Positions 54,581-64,000 of a DNA stretch of 64,000 nt are shown here, one piece after another. Each line of letters begins with the position of its first letter. Position 1 is the first letter of the stretch. The notes below the pieces were generated by a model. That model was not told the origin of the DNA, ran no database searches, and was given only the letters and a program-made list of their open reading frames with translations. Both the position numbers and the translations under genes were made by a program. The DNA is from Selaginella moellendorffii (lineage: Eukaryota; Streptophyta; Lycopodiopsida; Selaginellales; Selaginellaceae), in NCBI RefSeq assembly GCF_000143415.4, contig NW_003314263.1, positions 3,730,451 to 3,794,450 of the forward strand, given 5' to 3'.

Positions 54581-54583
54581 CAT
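54236..54583 (-). CDS. Open frame of 115 codons within repeat, unknown
   Basis: It starts MALQNCQSTLSMDVMTTSET and contains YKHLYISEADKVANTPTFFY and VRMNNEHFSLVVLDNNVLKT, ending YKVYKNKMH. A homologous but broken copy lies on the plus strand at 58917-59258. An intact frame where the sister copy is broken suggests either recent activity or chance. Family not recognised; possibly mobile-element-derived. Confidence 0.35.
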   Translation of the reverse strand: MALQNCQSTLSMDVMTTSETQWQLEWVYKHLYISEADKVANTPTFFYKALAYKEAFVRMNNEHFSLVVLDNNVLKTPETIVRQLFDNPLLQNFPPQQPDLLYLMGIYKVYKNKMH

Positions 54584-54699
54584 TCAAACCCGATAATTTA
54601 TATACTGTTTAACAATGGCTTCATTGATTGGCTAATTTCAAATGTAAAATTGCTAGGAGTTTATAAGTAGAGTCTTTGACCACCTTGCTGTTTATGATG

Positions 54700-54995
54700 C
54701 TTATGATATCTACACTACTCATTCGTAAAAGCTACCAAAATGAAACCAACAAAAGTCATTAAACTAAACAACTTCATCATCTGCTTGGGGAACAGAGTAT
54801 AGAGATAGGTTCGAGGAATCCCTATGGGTTTCTCATGCTCATCTTTGTGGTGTAACTTGTACCTCTTTTACTTCGAGTAAAACTTTCTTACTCGACTTGC
54901 ATGATTAGGCTGATATGATTTACTCTGCCTTTTCAAATATACATTTAGGTAGATGGATGATCTTGTATTGATGAACAATCCTATGATCCTCCGTG
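54700..54995 (+). repeat. Dispersed repeat carrying a mutated RT-like motif
   Basis: This is a direct copy of 59610-59897 (actcattcgtaaaagctacc; gactctgcc-type ends). The YMDD codons of the second copy are here TAG ATG GAT GAT, so the motif is interrupted by a stop. Confidence 0.7.
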
Positions 54996-55010
54996 AATAC
55001 CTGTGAATGA

Positions 55011-55568
55011 ATGGACCGAAGGGAGTGTCTCGAGCTCATTGAGTCTTGCCAGACGCTTCCCAAGGCCTGGGAGCTCCACGCTCGGATTCTCTCCAGCGGA
55101 GCCAGCCTCAGCTCTGACACTCTCGTTCCCAACAAGCTCATCGAGATGTTCGGTGCTTGCGGCAGCATAGAGGACGCTTCCAAGATCTTCGCGTCCATGG
55201 ACAACTCCAGGAACTCCTACTCTTGGGATTTTATGCTGGCCATCTTCTGCAGGAGTGGTGGAGCTGCAAATCTCTCCCGGGCCAAAGAACTTTACGACCA
55301 AATGCCGTCTCAGAGTTTGGTGGCCTCCACAACTATGCTGCTCGCGTATGCCCAGAACGGGCATATCGAAGAATCCAAAAAGGTCTTCGAAGGAATGCCG
55401 GGGAGGGACGTGATCTCCTGGAATGCCATGCTAGCTGCTTTCTCCGGTGCTGGAAGCCTGGAAGAGATGGAGCAAGTATTTTCTAGTATGCCCGAGCTGG
55501 ACTTGGTTTCATGGACCACCTTGCTATTTACAAGATGGAAATCGAAAATATTTCACCCACTTATTTGA
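55011..55568 (+). pseudogene. PLS-type PPR protein, N-terminal part, truncated
   Basis: A clean plus-strand frame starts MDRRECLELIESCQTLPKAW. It has consecutive PLS motifs: ARILSSGASLSSDTLVPNKL, IEMFGACGSIEDASKIFASM, AKELYDQMPSQSLVASTTML, ESKKVFEGMPGRDVISWNAM, EEMEQVFSSMPELDLVSWTT. It breaks off at about 55530, where the sequence becomes the same repeat as the inverted copy near 62175-62215. At 185 residues it is far shorter than a normal PPR protein. Confidence 0.85.
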
Positions 55569-55819
55569 ATGAATCTTTAAACTATCTAACAAGTCCAAAG
55601 TGTAAGTCGAATGTAGTGATTTCCCTCGCGGCTATGACATGCACCTCCTGTGCAGGTTTCGATTTTAATTTTTTTTATTGTAACACGAACAACACGAACA
55701 AAAGAAAAAAAAGGGCAAGATGACGTGAAAGTGATGGTATCTCCAGGATAAAAAGACGTCTGTCCTCCATCGTCCTCATTCTCCTCAGCTCCTCTTGCTT
55801 CTTTATACTTCATTTCCTA

Positions 55820-57680
55820 AGCCTTCAAATCTAGATCATATAGGTTGATGGTACTTTTCTAACAACAAAGTATGATAGGTGCAGATCACTTTCATTCCGG
55901 ATCTTGATGTACATCCATTGAGATTCTAATTGCTTTGTTGTAAATGCATCTAAAGTAATCTTGGGATAAGTTTTTGCACTCTTCTATATGATTAATATTA
56001 CTGGTGGTGTTGTCCTTAAGATTGATAATTTTGTTGAGTGCTTTGTGGCAAATGGATTCCATCGATTTGCACTAAGATGACTAATCCTTTGTAGTCTGCA
56101 TTAGATTATTTTGACCGGCCCATTGACACTAGTATAAACAGTGCTTGACATTTTCTTTGACTTTTGGAGAGAACTAGCCAATCACCCACCACATGTTGAT
56201 GATTTGGCAAATTTAGGTTGAGAGTAGGAGATTCTATCCTCTACTCAATGCATTCCATTCTTTGGGTATTTTATTGAAACATAATAAATTCAGTTTTTAT
56301 GCCTTTCTGGACAGAGAACAACAAAAGAAAAAATTCTCCAAACTTACCATGAATTCCTTGGTTGTGCTTAGAACAAATAGCATAAGCAAACCATTGATTA
56401 GATTTATGTTCTGTTTGAAAACTTGAAAATACAATACAAATTTCATCTTCCCACAATGGGATAGACTCCACTATTTGATAACAAAGGATTTTTTTTAAAA
56501 AAACTCTTGTTTACAGAAAACTTTGTTATCCCATCAACATGATAATGGGATATATGAATAACCGTGGCATGTCTGCAATCTTCTTCTTGTACACAAAGAT
56601 CTCTCACAAGTGGTCTAGTTTCTTTGTGGCTAGGAGCAATAAGAAGTACTGCACAGCCAGAACAGGAGCCACAAATCATCAGTGTTTGTGTACTCCATCA
56701 TCTTAGGTAGCTAGAAATCTTGAAAGGGCCACACATCAGTCCATATCCAGTTCAGCGGGAAAGTGGGAGGAAATTGTGTGGCATTCTGTATTGGTATCCA
56801 AGTATCACACTTTGGCACGGCTATCCCTCATAGGTATTTTTGGTTAAGCAGATTGACTAGGCCATTTCCAGAACATTCATCCGGAGCATAGGATCATCCA
56901 TCACGTAACCTGGTACCTATCATAACCAAAACGATATCTCCAAACATTTCCTATGTCACCTCCTATGGTTTGGGTGTCTAGGGGATACTTGTATCATGGA
57001 AGATGAGGATTAGTAATGCAAGCTCAAGTAGCTCTATCTCTCTTTTTTGTAAAGGTACACAACTAGGATTCAAGAATGAAATGAGACTTGCACAACTAAT
57101 GCTCACGAGCCAATTTACTCAAGTACATGTCCAGGCTGCACATTAGAAGTGACTTCCAAGGACGAAATCTAGAGAACATGCTCAACTTGATTACTTTCCG
57201 CTGCCTCATGAATCTCACCATCTAGTCCAGTCGCATGAAAGCCCTTTGTGTTGCAGTGTTAAGTTCTGGTGTTCTGGCCGTAAAGAGTTCCTACAGGCTG
57301 AGGGTGAGGAGAAACATAGAAACTGAATCATTTATACCTTTTTTTTGTGCAGCCAAGAAAGAGGTAGTGAGATTCCTCACAACCTTAGTAGTGGGTGTGA
57401 GTTCATTTTGAGCTAGACCCAAGCAAACACTTTGTTGGTGTTGCTCATTCTTGCGATGCACAACGAAGTGCCTGTTGATCTTGGTATGGGTGAGGAATGC
57501 ACGTGGTTGTGCTAGTGCACAGCCTTACAGTTGCCCAATCTTGCTTTGCTTGTGGACGTGCTCATGGAGAATGCAGCGGCAACGGATACAAGCAAGAAAC
57601 TCTAATGTTAGGGTTTTCCTTGTTGCTTCATACCTTTCGGTGTGAGAAAATCCAGCACAAGTCGAATAGTTATATCTTGT
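55820..57680. repeat. Diverged repeat complex, direct and inverted to 60040-61780
   Basis: 55820-55960 matches 60040-60160 directly. 55990-57060 matches 60880-61780 in inverted orientation. 57100-57660 matches 60165-60850 directly. Inside it, a minus-strand frame at 56271-56471 (CIVFSSFQTEHKSNQWFAYA) is homologous to a plus-strand frame at 61012-61212 (CVVFSSCQIEHKSNQWFTYA), so the repeat once encoded protein. Not identified further. Confidence 0.65.
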
Positions 57681-58200
57681 AATTAGGTTTGCCTAGCTAT
57701 ACACATTTGAATGGATGGAAGTTCCCTTTTGCCACAACACGAGTTCTTGATGCAGCTTCACACCGCCTTCCAAAACCACATAAGTTCTGGACACTTACGA
57801 ATCCTCTAGGATGGATGTCCCCTCTGGAGGCATCTAACTAGATTCAGATGGCAGCTTTACTAAGAACAGATGCAATACAGTGGTCAAAACAAACACTGGA
57901 AGTGTCCTACCAAGATGCAACTTTGGGGAACTATGCTTATAAACCGGCTATCCCATTCCAAAAGACTGCAGATGAGGTTTTCAAGTAGACTGCTTTCCAT
58001 GGATGATGTGATGGGGATGCATTATTGAATACAAAAACTTAGAACCTATCACAGGGGGACCAATGTATATGAAATCAGCTTTGATTGTACTCCCGTTGTG
58101 ACTGCTAGGGATGTGAAGGTCCCTGCTCACTACTAATCCACAAGTAATCCTCCAGATAGCTGCTTTCCTGCAAATCCAATAATGGATGCAAGCAACTACT
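57681..58200. other. AT-rich sequence without a supported gene
   Basis: No convincing frame. A 93-codon minus-strand frame at 57981-58262 has no family features and overlaps repeat. Confidence 0.4.
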
Positions 58201-59270
58201 ATTGAGGTGACAGCACCATCAATACTAAAACGTCTGAGGCCAATGCAAGCTTGAGTAAACAAAAGCTACACAAGAGGCTTAGTGCAAGAAAGCAGCGATA
58301 AATAATTTCTATTTTCTTCTTCCATGATTGGTATTTAATGAAAATGCTCTCGTGATTGCTTATATAGTGTACTCTACACTACATCCCATCATTTGGCCAG
58401 AAGAAAATGGCTGGTCAAAGAAGGAACAAAGGGCAAATGAAAATTTGTCCACCTCTAATATATCAGTACTAGATTCAAGAAGATCAATATCCGAACTTTT
58501 ATGGGAGAGTGTATGGAATTGATTAGTTTAGACATAGATTTCTTTGATCCCATCACGTTTGGCTAGATATATAAACCCTAGATCAAGCATGACTTTTATA
58601 AACCCAAAGAGGTTTTTTGCAATTGGGACACCCTTGAACCTCAAGTTTGCGAATGCAAACGATGGCCATGGGTAAGCTACTTTGATGAGACTAGCCATAT
58701 ATGAATGCTAGACCCAAAAATCTTTGGCTCATGAGCACTTATAGCTGTCATCTAGAAGTCTTAATCACATCACCCCAAAACCACTCAAGATGGCAAAAAT
58801 TATTCCTGAAATCTATGATGTTTAAGATTGTATTGCTAGTATAATCCTAGAGGTTTACATCCAAAACTGGCCAAGCAATGAAGCCACTATTAAATAGAAT
58901 ATAAATCACTAGGTTCGAATGGGATTATAACTTGCAAAAGTACCCCATCCATGGATGTGATGACCACCCCCGAGGTGCAACAGCAACTAGAATGGGTGCA
59001 TAAACATTTATATATTAGTGGGGCTGATAAAATAGCTAACACACATTCTTCTGCAAAGCATTAGCCTACGGGGAGGCACTTGCGCTAATGAACAACGAAG
59101 CCTTCTCGCTTGTAGTTTCGGACAATATTGTCCCTAAAACACCCAAGATAGTTGTAAAACAACTACTTGGCAACTCACTCTTATAGAATTTCCTACCTCA
59201 ATGACCAAATCTCTCATATATATGGAAATCTACAAAGCGCATAAAAACAAAATGCATTGATTAATGAACG
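58200..59270 (+). repeat. Dispersed repeat unit, second copy
   Basis: A direct copy of 53100-53765, continuing without the PPR insertion through the sequence homologous to the 115-codon frame (58917-59258, broken). Confidence 0.8.
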
Positions 59271-59609
59271 TGGATGGATGTGTTTTCTTGGAAATCACAA
59301 TATGCCTAATAAATATCCTAAAAGGGATATAAAAGGCATGGGCAAAGTTCTTTAGAGGAAAAATAAGCACATGCTAGATACTTGGATCTACACAAGAGTT
59401 TACAATAAATTCCCCTGATAGAATCACAATAATCTATATTAGAGATATAACCAAATGCTATGAAACAATTTCCCTTGAAGGGGGCCAAGGCTTTATGATG
59501 CCTATAACACATCTTGTCAACTTAGTTTTTGCACACTAAAATCACCTCCAAAAAGACTTTATTTTTTTTCTGATCCAAACGAAGAATGGCAAATTTGAGG
59601 CTGAATGGA

Positions 59610-59950
59610 AACCTCTACACTACTCATTCGTAAAAGCTACCAAAATGAAACCAACAAAAGTCATCAAACTAAACAACTTCATCATCTACTTGAGGAACAA
59701 AGTATAGAGATAGGTCTGAGGAATCCCTATGGGTTTCTTATGCTCATCTTTGTGGTGTAACTTGTACCTCTTTTACTTCAAGTAGAATTTTCTTACTCGA
59801 CTTGCATGATTAGGCCAATATGATTTACTCTGCCTTTTCAAATATACATTTAGGTACATGGATGATCTTGTATCGATGAACAATATTATGATCCTCTGCT
59901 TCCTTGACCCTAATCAAATCAAATCAGAAGGAAATCCATTCTAGATATAT
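59610..59950 (+). mobile_element. Retroelement fragment with a YMDD reverse-transcriptase-like motif
   Basis: One frame, open after an upstream stop, reads YDLLCLFKYTFRYMDDLVSM NN and on to a stop at about 59945. The pattern F-R-Y-(M/I)-D-D-x-x-x-x-NN resembles the catalytic centre of some reverse transcriptases. No complete polymerase frame remains and no LTRs were found, so this is a decayed fragment of uncertain class. Confidence 0.45.
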
Positions 59951-61779
59951 CCACTACGATTCCTTGCCATGCAAAATGAGATGGAAAATCCATTTATTGG
60001 CACTGATGGCTTGCTCATAAATCTGTCAACTCATTTCTTTAGCCTTCAAATCCATATTATATGGGTTGATGATACTTTTCTAACAACAAAGTACAATAAG
60101 TGCAAATCACTTCCATTCCAAATCTCGATATACATCCATCGAGATTCTAATTACCCTACTTGCATGACTGATGCTTGTGAGCCAATGTACTCAGGTACAT
60201 GTCCGGACTGCACATCCCAAGTGACTTTCAAGGACTAGATCTAGAAAACATGTTCAACTTTATTGCTTTTCGTTGCCTCATGAATCTCATTATTTGGTCC
60301 AGTCACTGTCATTTTGTCTTTTTTCTATGGGGGCAATTAGATATTGGATCAATCAATATCATAAACACTACCTAAGTAGAGTCTATGAAAGCCCCTTGTG
60401 TCACTGAATTAAGTTTGGTGCTTTGGCCATAAAGAGTTCTTATAGGCCGGGGGTGAAGAGAAATGTAGAAACTAAATCATTTGTATCTATTTCTGTGCAA
60501 CCAAAAAAGTGGTAGTAAGATTCCTTGCGGCTTTAGTAGTGGGTGTGAGCTCGTTTTGAACTAGACCCAAACAAACACTTCATTAGCACTACTCATTCTT
60601 GTGATGCACAACAAAGCAGCTATTGATCCTGGTGTGGGCGAGGAATGCACGTGGTTGTGTTAGTGCACAACCCTGCAACTGCCCACTTGCTCTACTTATG
60701 GATGCACTCCTGGAGAATGCAGCAGTGGTAGATACAAGTTAAAAACCCTAATGTTAGGGTTTTCCCTGTTGCTTCATACTTTTTGGTGTGAGAAAATCCA
60801 GTGCCCATGGCCATGAAGTCGAAGAAATATAACTTGTAATTAAGTTTGCCTAGCCAAACAGCATGTTTCTTAGGGCAAGATTCTACGAAGAATCCAAAGT
60901 TTTGTTTTTTACCATACTACGTCTACTCATATGTCCCATATCATGTTGATAGGATAACAAAGTTTTCTGTAAACAAGACTTTTTTTTAAAAAAATCCTTT
61001 ATTATCAAACCATGAAGTTTGTCCTATTGTGGGAATATGAAATTTGTGTTGTATTTTCTAGTTGTCAAATAGAACACAAATCTAATCAATGGTTCACTTA
61101 TGCTATTTGTTTTAAGTGCAACCAAAGAATTTATGGTAAGTTTAGGGAATATGTTCTTTTGTTGTTCTCTATCCAAAAAGGCATAGAAACCGAATCTATT
61201 ATATTTCAATAAAATGCCTAAGGAGTGGAATGCATTAAGTAAAGGACAGAATCTTCTATTCTCAGTCTAAGTTTGCCAAATCATCAAGATGTGGTGGGTG
61301 ATTGGCCAGTTCTCTCCAAATGTTAAAGAGAATGTCAAGTACTGCTTGTACCAGTGTTAATGGGTTAGTCAAAATAATCTGGTCTAGACTGCGAAGGATA
61401 AATTGTCTTAGTGCAAATCGATGGGATCTATTTGCCACAAAGCACTCAACAAGATTATCAATCTCAAGGATGATACCACCAATAGTATTAATTAGATAGA
61501 AGAGTGCAAAAATCTATCTCAAAATTACTTTAGATGCATTTACAACCTCATTTTATTCTTAAATCTTAGCTTTGCACCTTTATAAAAATGAGAGATAGAG
61601 CTAGCAATAATCTTCATCTTCCATGATATAAATACCCCTTGGATACCTAAACCATAGGAGGTGACATTAGAAATGTTTGGAGATATCATTTTGGTTGTGA
61701 TTGATACTGGGTTACTAGATGGATAGTCCTATGCCCTAGACAAATGTATTGGAAATGGCCTAGTTGATCTGCTTAACTA

Positions 61780-62755
61780 TAAATCCCACAGGTCATAAAA
61801 TATTCTTAGAATATTTCTCCTTCATGAATGACAATCTTGAGAACCTATATAGTTTTGCATAAAAGGAGTTTAATGCAATACAACCATGGAAAAAAGATGT
61901 GCAAATAGCAACATTAATATTGCAACAAAAGGTCAAAGCAATACAGATTTCTCACATGACAATACAATTATGAAAATAAAAGAATGAGAATATAACAAAC
62001 AACTCAAATTATATAACAATACGGCTTTAGAATTCAATTGTCCCCTTTCTTGGGAATATCATCTAAGTCATAACTAAAATTTGAAAACACTCTCTTCACA
62101 TTATCCTTAGGTTTTCTTCATAGTATTGTGGGCTTTAGATAATTTTGCAACATGTGAGAGATTTTGCTTACACTTTGGACTTGTTAGATAGTTTAAAGAT
62201 TCATTCAATGTTCCATGTGAGCAAATTTGAAGAGTGTTTACATTTTGGTAATGTCGTGGATTAGTTCATCATCTAGGTCTTAGATATTGATGCTAAAAAG
62301 GCTAGTGTAGCTAATATTTTTGCTCAAAAATTGCTGAAAACACATTAAAAGACAAGCTAAAAATTGTTTGTTTAGTGGAATGGATATTTTATAGATGAAG
62401 CTTTGTGGGAAACTAAAGATGACATAAAGAGAGTGTTTTCAAGTGTTAAATGACATTCCTCAAGAAGGGGAGAATTGAGTTTTATAGCTGTATTATTATA
62501 TGATTTGAGCCATTTATTTTATTCTCATTCTTTTATTTTTATGACTGTATTAATTTATTTCTTTTGTGGCTGTTTATTACAATGTTAGTATTGCTATTTG
62601 CACATCTTTTCTTCATGGTTGTATTGCCTTAAACTCCCTTCTATGAGGTTCATTTAACTTCTCAAGACTACTGTCCATGGTTAATTCATGAAGGAGAAAA
62701 GAATAATATAAACCACAAGAATATTCTGAAAATATTTTATAATCTGTGGGATTTA
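61780..62755. mobile_element. Fold-back (long inverted repeat) element
   Basis: The ends are perfect inverted copies: TAAATCCCACA at 61780-61790 and TGTGGGATTTA at 62745-62755. Longer arms pair in order: ccttcatgaatg with the complement of ttcatgaagg; tgcaatacaaccatgg with catggttgtattgcc; gtgcaaatagcaa with ttgctatttgcac; aaaataaaagaatgagaat with attctcattcttttattttt; aaaacactctctt with agagagtgtttt. The arms are about 330 bp (61780-62110 and 62402-62755) around a loop of about 290 bp. No transposase frame is present. Confidence 0.75.
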
Positions 62756-63554
62756 AAGCTAGAATGCCTTTTAAAGGTTGGGAGGTTGTTATTTGGAAAT
62801 CCTTAATAAAATTGGTAAAATCTTTAACCTTTTTAACTTTAGTTAAACTTTAGTAATTTAGCATTTTTACTACATAATAACATTATCAAGAGTCTCTTCT
62901 TTTTTGTTATAGCCATCATCATTAATGATACATCAGGATCTATATCAAAGATCTACTAGATATAAATGAAGCAAACCTTAAGCTAACCTTTAATGAGGCA
63001 TAAAATAATCTCAAAATATTCCTGTGGTTTGTGTCCCAAGACAAACGACTGCTTGAGGACCATGGTTTGACCTCTCTGGATGCCTGATTTTTTCCAGACA
63101 ACCTTAGCTGGAGAAAAGGATTTCTTCCAACCACAAAAGCAGATGGGAATTAATTTGAATAAACTTAAAGATCGTGAAGGTATAGACTCAAAAGAGCACT
63201 TTCAGTCCTGTTTCATTCCAATGCCTCATATCACCATATGGCTGCAGATGTTAATATCAAATAAGTAACCTACCAAACAGAAGGCTACAGTGGAGACGAC
63301 CTGACAAACATCTGTCGAGATGCATCCATGAATGGCATGCGGCCAAAGATTGCTGCAAAGACAAGGGACGAGATAAAGAACATGAAAATGCGATGTGCGA
63401 TTTTGAGGAGGCACTGTCCAAGATCTCAAGAAGTGTACGAAGGTAGACATTGAAAGGCACGAGAAGTGGCTCACAGAGTTCGGTTCCGCCTAAGTTTGTC
63501 AACAGGAGCACCGTGAAAGCTACCAAGGTACGTTTTCACTCTCACAAGTTTCAT
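62756..63554. other. AT-rich sequence without a supported gene
   Basis: Open frames (62940-63134, 63226-63474 and 63257-63526, minus) overlap one another and have no family signature. Confidence 0.4.
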
Positions 63555-64000
63555 TCATTTGCTGCCTGCCAGGAACACGTATGTTACTGCATCTTGCTTG
63601 CCGAGTTGCTTGACCATCTTTGCAGCTAGTGCTCCGTTCTCATAGTTTCTGTGGCTCCTGCAGGCAGCAAGGAGGCATCGCCACTCGGACGCATCTGGCA
63701 TGTAAGGCATGCAGAGGATGAGATCTCGAGCATCAACCAAGCGTCCCGCCCGCCCGAGAACATCGATCATACACCAGTAGTGTTGCTTGGTGGGCCGGAT
63801 GCCAAAGTCCGAGATCATCGACATAAAGTTGGCTCTACACTCAGACACTTCCCCGGCGTGACTGAAAGCGAGCAGGACAGAGAGAAAGCAAGCCTCGTCT
63901 GGAACATCTACAAGCTTCATCACATGGAAGAAATGGAACGTGTTCCTCTCCCGGGCACAGAGGCTGAGCAAGACACTCCAGGAAACCAGACTCGGTGATG
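63555..64000 (-). CDS. PLS-class PPR protein, C-terminal part, continuing past the right edge
   Basis: The minus-strand frame is open to the window edge and reads SLVSWSVLLSLCARERNTFH, MKLVDVPDEACFLSVLLAFS, SDFGIRPTKQHYWCMIDVLG and LCMPYMPDASEWRCLLAACR, ending DAVTYVFLAGSK at a stop. This is the last PLS motifs plus an E domain, typical of organellar RNA-editing or processing factors. E domains usually continue 'LLSNIYAAAGRW', so the stop comes early. The protein may be truncated or the locus a pseudogene. A near-identical fragment lies at 53766-54107. Confidence 0.75.
   Translation of the reverse strand, partial: SPSLVSWSVLLSLCARERNTFHFFHVMKLVDVPDEACFLSVLLAFSHAGEVSECRANFMSMISDFGIRPTKQHYWCMIDVLGRAGRLVDARDLILCMPYMPDASEWRCLLAACRSHRNYENGALAAKMVKQLGKQDAVTYVFLAGSK

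Noticed and set aside
52900-63500. Complete LTR retrotransposon
   Set aside because: Direct repeats exist, but none flank a gag-pol frame, and no primer-binding site, polypurine tract or integrase motif was seen.
1-64000. Bacterial-type operon or defence system
   Set aside because: Introns, plant gene families and lack of ribosome-binding sites or operon spacing exclude a prokaryotic origin.

Overview
This is a eukaryotic, plant nuclear window. Nearly every gene is split by short GT-AG introns, mostly about 35-110 bp. The gene set is that of a land plant: catalase, wall-associated receptor kinases, an RST1/focadhesin protein, pectin acetylesterase, GH27 alpha-galactosidase, class I small heat-shock protein and many pentatricopeptide (PPR) pieces. 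Very short introns, compact genes and abundant PPR sequence suggest a lycophyte such as Selaginella. That identification is inference; nothing here names the species.

Positions 1-37,100 are gene-dense and mostly intact. In order: a membrane-anchored protein cut by the left edge (-); an acid-phosphatase-like HAD protein (+); catalase (-, with a 100-N gap); a long RST1/focadhesin homologue (+); a tubby-like pseudogene; a 2OG-dioxygenase-fold protein without recognisable iron ligands (-); a small membrane protein (-) divergent from a HAD-IB phosphatase (+); a probable mitochondrial ATP synthase subunit f (-); tRNA-Gly(UCC) (-); a WAK-like kinase (+); an F-box/JmjC protein (-); a class I sHSP with a heat-shock promoter (-); a second WAK-like kinase (-); a two-domain DJ-1 protein (+); a doubtful hypothetical locus; alpha-galactosidase (+); pectin acetylesterase (+); and a BCS1-type AAA ATPase (-).

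Positions 39,051-50,614 hold a tandem segmental duplication: block A 39,051-44,118 and block B 44,216-50,614. Each block carries a coiled-coil exon remnant, an AT-rich satellite-like segment, a copy of an unrecognised gene (intact only in B), a Mediator MED4 gene, a membrane-protein exon, a PPR pseudogene and a CAG-rich exon remnant. A partial, rearranged third copy lies at 52,196-52,880.

Positions 52,900-63,500 are AT-rich, with diverged repeats in direct and inverted orientation. They include a reverse-transcriptase-like YMDD fragment, a fold-back element and captured PPR fragments. The window ends inside a PPR reading frame on the minus strand.

The intact genes are independent housekeeping, cell-wall, stress and signalling functions, not an operon or pathway. 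The most unusual points are an in-frame chimeric mini-exon in the JmjC gene, a 35-bp intron kept in both MED4 copies, an unrecognised 289-residue gene in block B, and PPR fragments embedded in the repeats.
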